64,000 nt of DNA from Poriferisulfidus sp963668445 (GTDB lineage Bacteria; Pseudomonadota; Gammaproteobacteria; Poriferisulfidales; Poriferisulfidaceae), in contig OY764335.1 of NCBI GenBank assembly GCA_963668445.1, positions 1,693,090 through 1,757,089 of the forward strand. The letters run 5' to 3'. Numbering within the stretch: the stretch's first letter is position 1; every line of letters starts with the position of its first letter. Positions 58,054 to 64,000 of this stretch are shown piece after piece. A model generated the notes under the pieces. The model was not told where the DNA came from, did no database searches, and saw only the letters and a program-made list of their open reading frames with translations. A program made the translations under genes and the position numbers.

Positions 58054-58665
58054 TCACCGAAACAAGTGCTTCTTCAGGAAGCGCTTTGCCCGCCGGGCGC
58101 ATTTCGGCGCCTTGCCGCGGATCATCGCCTCGGCGACTTCCGCCACGTACTCGTACTCGTTCGCCTTGCCGTAGTCGCTCACATAGCAGTCGCTCGCCTC
58201 CTTGCGCAATTTTTTCATGCGCCGCGTCCGCTCCATCTGGAAATGCACCGCATGCGCCAGTTCGTGGATGATCGTGCCGACCACGTCCGGTCCGTCGGGA
58301 TCGATGCAGATGTAGTGGCCTTTGCGCCTCCATGTGTAGCCGTCCGATCGCCCGTAGCGCTTCACCGGCACCTGTTCCAGCCAGCCGGCGTGCGCATAGC
58401 CGGCCGCGCCCGGACCGCAGTTCCGGCCGTCGTGCATGATGCGGTAGCCGGCGCGGTACAAGGCCCGCACCTTGCGCCGGCCCAGCAGGCTGGCGGCCCG
58501 TTCGATATCCGCGGCGCGGATGCCGCTGCCTTCGGCCATGTCGGCGAGGTCGTCGACTCCGGCCCAGCCCGCGGGCGCCAGGGCAAAGAGCGCCGCCGCA
58601 ATCAGCAGGAAAGCAGGGCGGCAAGCGAGGCCGCGTCGTTTCCGGAAAGCCGTCCGCTCCCGCAA
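58054..58665 (-). CDS. Secreted HExxH zinc metallopeptidase-like protein
   Basis: A 203-residue exported protein. A signal peptide (PAFLLIAAALFALAPAGWAG, with a basic N-region) precedes a compact domain with the zinc motif TIIHELAHAVHFQ (HELAH at 134-138). A later acidic helix NEYEYVAEVAEAM may supply the third ligand. Four or so cysteines (NCGPG, YICID, SDCYV, KCARR) may form disulfides in the periplasm. I do not recognise a named family. Its start lies 3 bases after nuoN, so it is probably transcribed at the end of the nuo operon. Substrate is unknown. Confidence 0.75.
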   Translation of the reverse strand: MRERTAFRKRRGLACRPAFLLIAAALFALAPAGWAGVDDLADMAEGSGIRAADIERAASLLGRRKVRALYRAGYRIMHDGRNCGPGAAGYAHAGWLEQVPVKRYGRSDGYTWRRKGHYICIDPDGPDVVGTIIHELAHAVHFQMERTRRMKKLRKEASDCYVSDYGKANEYEYVAEVAEAMIRGKAPKCARRAKRFLKKHLFR

Positions 58666-58668
58666 AAA

Positions 58669-60099
58669 CTACGATCCGCCCGCGAACAGGGCGGCGGCCG
58701 AGCGGCTCATCTCCAGCCACGGCTGCGGCACCGCGAAAATGACGACCATGAGCAGCGCCGTGAAGTAGACCGGCGCCTGGTGGCGCACGGCCGCCGGCTC
58801 GGCCGCGGCTTCCGGCTGCGCCTCCTCGAAATACATGTACCACACGATGCGCAAGTAGTAGTAGGCACCGACCACCGTCAGCAGCACGGCGGCGGCCGCC
58901 GCCGGCCACCAGCCGGCATCCACCACGGCCTGCAGCACGTACAGCTTGGCGTAGAACCCGGCCGTCAGCGGCACGCCGGCCATGGCGAACATCAGGATCA
59001 GCATCATCAGCGCCAGCCCCGGGCGGAGCCGGTTGAGGCCCTTGAGGTCGGCGATCGATTCGAACTCCCGGCGGGCGCCCAGCACCAGCAGCATGCCGAA
59101 GCTGCCGGCCGCCATCAGCGCGTAGACGGCGGCGTAGAACACCGCCGCCGCCATGCCGCGCGGCGTCGCCGCGCACAGCGCCAGGAACATGAACCCGGCG
59201 TGCGCGATGGCGGAGTACGCCAGCATGCGGCGGATGCGCGTCTGCATGATGGCCACCAGATTGCCCAGACCGAGCGACAGCAGGCCCAGCGCCAGCATCA
59301 GGATCGACCAGTCGGCGGCCAGCGACGGCAGGCCTTCGCCGAACAGGCGCAGCAGCAGCAGCAGCCCGGCGATCTTCGGCGCCGCCGACAGATAGGCGGC
59401 GGCCGGCAGGGCCGCGCCGTCGTACACGTCCGGCAGCCACATATGGAACGGCGCGGCACCGAGCTTGAACGCCGTCCCGGCCAGCATCAGCACCATGCCG
59501 AGAAGATGCACGCGCCCGATCGCATCCGCTTCGAGGCGCAGCGCCAGTTCGTCCAGATGCAAGGTGCCGGTCGCGGCGTACAGCAGCGACATGCCGTACA
59601 GCAGGAAGCCGGAAGCCAGCGCGCCCAGCACGAAGTACTTCATCGCGGCCTCGCCGGCGCGGCCGTCCTCCCGCGCCATGGCCACCATCGGGTACAGCGA
59701 CAGCGCCAGAACCTCCAGGCCCATGTACAGCACGATCAGGTGCTTGCCGCCGCTGAGCAGCAGCATGCCCGCGCAGCCGAACACGGCCAGCGCGTAGAAC
59801 TCGGGCGACCGGAGGCGTTCGGCCGACGCCTCGTAGCCGCGGGCGTAGCCGAGCGTGAGCAAGGCCAGCAGGCACATCAGGGCACGCAGCGGGTCCAGTC
59901 CGGGCGCCCGCTCGAACGCTCCGCTCATCAGGAGCACGGGCGCTTCCGGCGCCACGGCGAGCAGCAGCGCCGCCGTCCCCAGAAGAGTCGCGACCGTCAC
60001 CGGCCACGCCCAGGCGCGGCGGCACAGCAGCAGCAGGCAGGCGCCGGCGACCAGCACGATCTCCGGCAGCAGCCACCCCAGTTCCTGCAGCACGCTCAT
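58669..60099 (-). CDS. nuoN: NADH-quinone oxidoreductase subunit N
   Basis: A 476-residue antiporter-like membrane subunit of complex I with about 14 helices, involved in proton pumping. LIVLYMGLEVLALSLYPMVA, EAAMKYFVLGALASGFLLYGMSLLYAATG, AAPFHMWLPDVYDGA and RRMLAYSAIAHAGFMFLAL are family blocks, with the helix lysines and glutamates of the pump (TFKLGAAPFH). Its start overlaps the nuoM stop (ATGA, 60096-60099). Last nuo gene of the operon. Confidence 0.96.
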   Translation of the reverse strand: MSVLQELGWLLPEIVLVAGACLLLLCRRAWAWPVTVATLLGTAALLLAVAPEAPVLLMSGAFERAPGLDPLRALMCLLALLTLGYARGYEASAERLRSPEFYALAVFGCAGMLLLSGGKHLIVLYMGLEVLALSLYPMVAMAREDGRAGEAAMKYFVLGALASGFLLYGMSLLYAATGTLHLDELALRLEADAIGRVHLLGMVLMLAGTAFKLGAAPFHMWLPDVYDGAALPAAAYLSAAPKIAGLLLLLRLFGEGLPSLAADWSILMLALGLLSLGLGNLVAIMQTRIRRMLAYSAIAHAGFMFLALCAATPRGMAAAVFYAAVYALMAAGSFGMLLVLGARREFESIADLKGLNRLRPGLALMMLILMFAMAGVPLTAGFYAKLYVLQAVVDAGWWPAAAAAVLLTVVGAYYYLRIVWYMYFEEAQPEAAAEPAAVRHQAPVYFTALLMVVIFAVPQPWLEMSRSAAALFAGGS

Positions 60100-61583
60100 C
60101 CGGAGCCTCCGGCCTTGAACGCTTGCGCCTGTTCGATCAGCTGCGCGACCGCCGGCTCCATCAGCTCCAGCAAGGGCGCCGGCCACAACCCGATCGCCAG
60201 CACCGGGACGGCCAGCGAGGCCAGCACCGCGAACTCCCGATGCGACAGGTCCCGGAACGCCTGCACTTCGGCATGCACGGCCGGGCCGAACACCACGCGG
60301 CGCACCAGCCACAGCGAATAGGCCGCGCCCAGCACCATGACCGTGGCGGCCAGTGCGGCCAGCCACCAGCTGGCTTGGAACGTCGCCAGCAGCACCATGA
60401 ACTCGCCGACGAAGCCGGAGGTGCCCGGCAGGCCGGCGTTGGCCAGCGCGAAGAACACGAACAGGGCGCCGAACACCGGCATGCTGGCGAGCACGCCGCC
60501 GTAGTCCCCGATGGCGCGGCTGTGCCGCCGGTCGTACAGCACCCCCACGCACACGAACAGCGCCGCCGACACCAGCCCGTGCGAAATCATCTGCACCATC
60601 GCGCCGCCGACGCTGAGCATGGCAGTCTCGGCCGCCAAGCGGTACAGCACGAACAGGCCCAGCGTCACGAAGCCCATGTGCGCAATGGACGAATAGGCGA
60701 TCAGCTTCTTCATGTCGGTCTGCGCCAGCGCCGTGAAGCCGATGTACACCACCGCGACCAGCGACAGGCCGATGACCAGTCCGTCCAGCGCCAGCGACGC
60801 GTCCGGCGCCACCGGCAGGCAGAAGCGCAGCAGGCCGTAGCCGCCGATCTTCAGCAGCACCGCGGCCAGCACCACCGAGCCGGCCGCCGGCGCCTGCACG
60901 TGCGCATCCGGCAGCCAGGTATGCACCGGCCACATCGGCACCTTGACCGCAAACCCGAACAGCAGCGCCAGAAACAGCCAGTGCTGCTCCGCCGCCGACA
61001 GCGGCAGCGCGTACCAGTCCGCAATGCGGAAGCTGCCGGACTCCAAGTACAGATAGACCAGCGCCACCAGCATCAGCACGGAGCCCAGAAAGGTGTACAG
61101 GAAGAATTTGACGGCCGCGTAGATGCGCCGGTCGGCGCCCCAGATGCCGATGATCAGGAACATCGGAATCAGCATGGCTTCGAAGAAGATGTAGAACAGG
61201 GCGGCGTCCATCGCGCAGAACGTGCCGATCAGGAAGCCCTCCAGAATCAGGAACGCCGCGAAGAACCGTTCGGGGCGCTGCGTCGCACGCCAGCCGGTCA
61301 GGATGGCGAGCACGCCGATGAAGGCCGTCAGCACCACCAGCGGCAGCGACAGGCCGTCGACGCCCAGATGGTAGTAGATGTCGAATGCCGGGACCCATGC
61401 CGTGCGGGTCTGCCATTGGAAGCCGCCGGCCGGGTCGAACCCCCCCAGCGCGACCAGCGCCAGCAGCAGCACCAGCAGGCTCGCGGACAGCGCCCAGCGC
61501 CGCGCCGTCTGGGGGTCGGACAGCAGCAGGCACAGGCATCCGGCAGCCACCGGCAGCCATACCATCAGGCTCAGCAGCGCCAT
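60096..61583 (-). CDS. nuoM: NADH-quinone oxidoreductase subunit M
   Basis: A 495-residue antiporter-like membrane subunit of complex I. YHLGVDGLSLPLVVLTAFIGVLAI, FYIFFEAMLIPMFLIIGIWG, FAVKVPMWPVHTWLPDAHVQAP, TDMKKLIAYSSIAHMGFVTLG and ANAGLPGTSGFVGEFMVLL are characteristic. The conserved pump residues (FEAMLIP glutamate, KVPMWPVHTWLPDAH lysine) are in place. It starts 4 bases after nuoL and overlaps nuoN. Confidence 0.97.
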   Translation of the reverse strand: MALLSLMVWLPVAAGCLCLLLSDPQTARRWALSASLLVLLLALVALGGFDPAGGFQWQTRTAWVPAFDIYYHLGVDGLSLPLVVLTAFIGVLAILTGWRATQRPERFFAAFLILEGFLIGTFCAMDAALFYIFFEAMLIPMFLIIGIWGADRRIYAAVKFFLYTFLGSVLMLVALVYLYLESGSFRIADWYALPLSAAEQHWLFLALLFGFAVKVPMWPVHTWLPDAHVQAPAAGSVVLAAVLLKIGGYGLLRFCLPVAPDASLALDGLVIGLSLVAVVYIGFTALAQTDMKKLIAYSSIAHMGFVTLGLFVLYRLAAETAMLSVGGAMVQMISHGLVSAALFVCVGVLYDRRHSRAIGDYGGVLASMPVFGALFVFFALANAGLPGTSGFVGEFMVLLATFQASWWLAALAATVMVLGAAYSLWLVRRVVFGPAVHAEVQAFRDLSHREFAVLASLAVPVLAIGLWPAPLLELMEPAVAQLIEQAQAFKAGGSG

Positions 61584-61587
61584 CGCC

Positions 61588-63498
61588 TCACCCCCGCAGC
61601 AGCAGCCAGCCGAGCGCAGCGAGCAGGCCGAGCAGCATGGCCAGCGCGTAATGGCCGATCAGGCCGGTCTGCAGCGGCCGCAACCCGGCCGCCAGGCTGC
61701 GGACGGCCTGCGCCGCGCCATGCACCAAGGCACCGTCGATCAAGCGCCGGTCGCCGAGCCGGGCGCAGCCGTCGGCCACGCGTTGCGCGGCGCCCACCAG
61801 CCACTGCTCGTACAGGACGTCGAAGCCGTACTTGTTTTCCAGGATTCGCCGCCACAGCTGCCATGCCGAACCGGCGGCGGCGACCTTCAGGCCCAGCAGC
61901 AGGCTTGCCGCCAGCAGCCAGATCGCCGGCATCTCCGGACTGTGCAGCACGGCCGCGAGCAGGCCATCCCAATGCGCGGCCATTTGCGCCAGCGTGTCGT
62001 GCTCGGGCCGCACGGCAATAGCGTCGGCCAGCAGCCCGCCGTACAGGAACGGCTCCGCCGCGAAGCCTGCGGCCAGCGTCAATGCGGCCAGCGCCAGCAA
62101 CGGCGCCCGCACGGTCCAATCGGGTTCGCAGGCCTGTTCCGCCGCTGCCGAACGCGGCTCGCCGTGGAAGACATAGCGCCACAGGCGCAGCGAATACAGC
62201 GCGGTGACGGCCACGCCGAGCAGCGCCATGGCGTGCGCGACCGGCGCCATCGCCAACGCGGAATGGCCCGCCGCTTCGATGATCGATTCCTTGGAGAAGA
62301 AGCCGGCGAATCCCGGCGCGCCGATCAGCGCCAGCGAGCCGATGGCGAACGTCGCCGCGGTCAGCGGCAGTCGCCGGCCCAGGCCGCCCATGCGGCGGAT
62401 GTCCTGCTCGTGATGCATCGCCAGAATGACCGAGCCGGCGGCTAGGAACAGCAGCGCCTTGAAGAAGGCGTGCGTGAACAGGTGGAACATGCCGGCCGCA
62501 TAGGCCGAGGCGCCCAGCGCCAGCATCATGTAGCCGAGCTGCGACAGCGTCGAATAGGCGATGACCCGCTTGATGTCGTAGGCGACTAGGCCCAGCAGGC
62601 CCATCGACAGGGCCGTGGCGGCGCCGATCAGCAGGATCGCGTTGAGCGCCAGTTCGCTGCCTTCGAACAGCGGCGACAGGCGTGCCACCATGAAGATGCC
62701 GGCCGTCACCATGGTGGCGGCGTGGATCATGGCCGAAATCGGCGTGGGGCCCTCCATCGAATCGGGCAGCCATACATGCAGCGGCACCTGTGCGGACTTG
62801 CCCATCGCGCCGACGAGCAGCAGCAGGCAGATCAGGCTCAGGGCGCTCAGCCCTTCGAACGGCGAGGCCTGCTGCTCCAGCGCCGCGCTTTGCGCGAAGA
62901 CGTCCGCGTACTCCAGACTGCCGGCGTAGGCCAGCACGGCGGCCATGCCCAGCAGCAGGCCGAAGTCGCCGGCGCGGTTGACCAGAAACGCCTTGAGCCC
63001 GGCGCCCGGCGCCCGGTCGCGGTCGTACCAGAAGCCGATCAGCAGGTACGACACCAAGCCGACACCCTCCCAGCCGACGAACAGCAGCAGGAAGCCGTCC
63101 GCCATCACCAGCAGCAGCATGGCCAGCGTGAACAGCGACAGATAGGCGAAGAACCGCACGTAGCCCGGGTCGCCGCGCATGTAGCCGATGCTGTAGACGT
63201 GCACCAGCAGCGAGACGAGCGTGACCACCGCCATCATCAGCACGCTCAGCGAATCGAGCAGCAGGCCGATCGTCAGGCCGTAGGCGGCCGGGCCCCATGC
63301 ATAGAGCGCGACGGTCTGCGGCGCCGGGTCGTGCAGATAGCGCCAAGCCAGCGCTAGGCTGGCCGCCGTCGCCACGCCCACGCCCGCCAGCGTGATGGCG
63401 GTTGCGGCCCGCGGACTCAGCACGCGCACGCCCAAGCCGGCGCCCGCGGCGCCGGCGAGCACGGCGCCCAGCGCCGCCAGCGCCAAGGTCGCGTCCAT
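61588..63498 (-). CDS. nuoL: NADH-quinone oxidoreductase subunit L
   Basis: A 636-residue distal antiporter-like subunit of complex I with the long C-terminal lateral helix. YSIGYMRGDPGYVRFFAYLSLFTLAMLLLVMADGFLLLFVGWEGVGLVSYLLIGFW, KAFLVNRAGDFGLLLG, SAQVPLHVWLPDSMEGPTPISAMIHAATMV and DIKRVIAYSTLSQLGYMMLALG are diagnostic. Its ATG shares one base with the nuoK stop (TGATG, 63496-63500). Together with J, K, M and N it forms the membrane arm. Confidence 0.97.
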   Translation of the reverse strand: MDATLALAALGAVLAGAAGAGLGVRVLSPRAATAITLAGVGVATAASLALAWRYLHDPAPQTVALYAWGPAAYGLTIGLLLDSLSVLMMAVVTLVSLLVHVYSIGYMRGDPGYVRFFAYLSLFTLAMLLLVMADGFLLLFVGWEGVGLVSYLLIGFWYDRDRAPGAGLKAFLVNRAGDFGLLLGMAAVLAYAGSLEYADVFAQSAALEQQASPFEGLSALSLICLLLLVGAMGKSAQVPLHVWLPDSMEGPTPISAMIHAATMVTAGIFMVARLSPLFEGSELALNAILLIGAATALSMGLLGLVAYDIKRVIAYSTLSQLGYMMLALGASAYAAGMFHLFTHAFFKALLFLAAGSVILAMHHEQDIRRMGGLGRRLPLTAATFAIGSLALIGAPGFAGFFSKESIIEAAGHSALAMAPVAHAMALLGVAVTALYSLRLWRYVFHGEPRSAAAEQACEPDWTVRAPLLALAALTLAAGFAAEPFLYGGLLADAIAVRPEHDTLAQMAAHWDGLLAAVLHSPEMPAIWLLAASLLLGLKVAAAGSAWQLWRRILENKYGFDVLYEQWLVGAAQRVADGCARLGDRRLIDGALVHGAAQAVRSLAAGLRPLQTGLIGHYALAMLLGLLAALGWLLLRG

Positions 63499-63803
63499 CA
63501 GCCGCGCAGGTCGCGCAGGTCCTCCGTATCGATCGTAGCGCGGCCGCGGAACACCACCACCACGATCGCCAGGCCGATCGCGATTTCGGCCGCGGCGACG
63601 GTCAGAACGAACAGGGCGAATGCCTGCCCGCCCAGATCCTGCAGATAGTGCGCGGCGGCGATGAAGTTGGTGTTGACGGCGAGCAGGATCAGTTCCAGCG
63701 ACATCAGCAGCACCAGGGCATGGCGGCGGTTGGCGAACACGCCGGCGACGCCGATCGCGAACAAGGCGCCCGACAGCAGCATGAAGTGCGCCAAGCTCAG
63801 CAC
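63498..63803 (-). CDS. nuoK: NADH-quinone oxidoreductase subunit K
   Basis: A 101-residue three-helix membrane subunit of complex I. LAHFMLLSGALFAIGVAGVFANRRHALVLLMSLELILLAVNTNFIA contains the conserved glutamates (LELILLAVN) of the proton path. FVLTVAAAEIAIGLAIVVVVFR closes the subunit. The start is a GTG at 63803 that overlaps the end of nuoJ by 7 bases. Confidence 0.96.
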   Translation of the reverse strand: MLSLAHFMLLSGALFAIGVAGVFANRRHALVLLMSLELILLAVNTNFIAAAHYLQDLGGQAFALFVLTVAAAEIAIGLAIVVVVFRGRATIDTEDLRDLRG

Positions 63804-64000
63804 GGCGGCTCCGTGCGTCCGTCGGTCAAGCGCAGGCGGTCCTGCTTGCGCACGCGGCTCTGCCCGCCGGGGTTCTGCCGCACCCGCTCCGGGCGGCGGC
63901 GCAAGGTCAGCGCGATGGCGCCGACGATGGCGATCAGAAGCGCCACGGCGGCCGCTTCGAACGCCAGCGCATGCTCGGTGTACAGGATCGAGCCCAGCGC
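63797..64000 (-). CDS. nuoJ: NADH-quinone oxidoreductase subunit J, 3' part (cut by right edge)
   Basis: The last 67 codons of nuoJ. ALGSILYTEHALAFEAAAVALLIAIVGAIALTLRRRP is the typical final part of NuoJ, including the YTEHALAFE glutamate and the last helix. A basic tail (RVRQNPGGQSRVRKQDRLRLTDG) follows. The gene continues upstream beyond base 64000. Its TGA lies inside the nuoK start region (7-base overlap). Confidence 0.92.
   Translation of the reverse strand, partial: ALGSILYTEHALAFEAAAVALLIAIVGAIALTLRRRPERVRQNPGGQSRVRKQDRLRLTDGRTEPPC

Noticed and set aside
60123..61560. Possible fusion of nuoM and nuoN suggested by a continuous minus-strand frame
   Set aside because: The part over nuoM is in a shifted frame with no homology. 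The two genes are separate and overlap by ATGA.
58066..62021. Very long plus-strand frames (751 and 632 codons) opposite the nuo genes
   Set aside because: They are Gln/His/Arg/Ala-rich shadows of nuoL, nuoM and nuoN and show no domain.

Overview
The window is a G+C-rich, densely packed bacterial chromosome segment with Gram-negative, probably gammaproteobacterial, gene content. The evidence is map-glnD, the waaF-hldE-zinc-finger-ilvE block, two-subunit glyQS, PBP1A next to aroK-aroB, yggX, heptose/LPS genes and an outer-membrane TorF-type porin. Strong TATAAT-like -10 boxes stand out against the GC-rich background. Most genes sit in short, overlapping operons (ATGA, TGATG, TAATG junctions). 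No rRNA, CRISPR array, prophage or intact transposon is visible.

Layout from left to right. 0-2 kb: a type II restriction-modification pair, with a beta-class DNA methyltransferase and a BglII/BstYI-like endonuclease that appears to have lost its catalytic core. 2-11 kb: map, glnD, phoB-phoR, then a convergent pstCAB operon; pstS lies alone at 38 kb behind a good Pho box. 11-12 kb: a decayed IS200/IS605-type tnpB. 12-30 kb: housekeeping genes (yggX, an AGCS symporter, nadC, mazG, galU, rpsU, gltD, hemE, mrcA, aroK, aroB, dgt, glyQS, gmhB, plsC) plus a cache-domain gene broken by one stop codon. 30-34 kb: an aldo/keto reductase, a thioredoxin-like ferredoxin, tRNA-Leu, a degenerate shikimate-kinase paralogue, a DUF2236 (MpaB/Lcp-like) oxygenase and a lone STAS protein. 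34-41 kb: LPS heptose genes, ilvE, pstS, rplM-rpsI and a porin. 41-49 kb: a lone solute-binding protein, four tRNAs, argB, hsp20 with a sigma-32 promoter, a half-length asparaginase, yicC and glnA.

48-53 kb holds the most unusual metabolic grouping: folD, a formylmethanofuran:tetrahydromethanopterin formyltransferase (ftr/fhcD) and a 5-formyltetrahydrofolate cyclo-ligase-like gene in one tight operon, preceded by a glycine oxidase and a periplasmic cyclophilin. This points to one-carbon (formaldehyde/formate) metabolism in which methanopterin-type and folate-type carriers meet. 53-58 kb: an Irr-like Fur regulator, a beta-barrel protein, acs, and an AT-rich island carrying a Fic AMP-transferase. 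58-64 kb: a secreted HExxH metallopeptidase and nuoJKLMN, with nuoJ cut by the right edge.

Functional themes are phosphate starvation (phoBR, pst, Pho box), nitrogen control (glnD, glnA, gltD), envelope building (mrcA, galU, gmhB, hldE, waaF, plsC) and respiration (nuo). The seven tRNAs are six C34 species plus Asn(GTT), which suits a high-GC genome that uses many G-ending codons.
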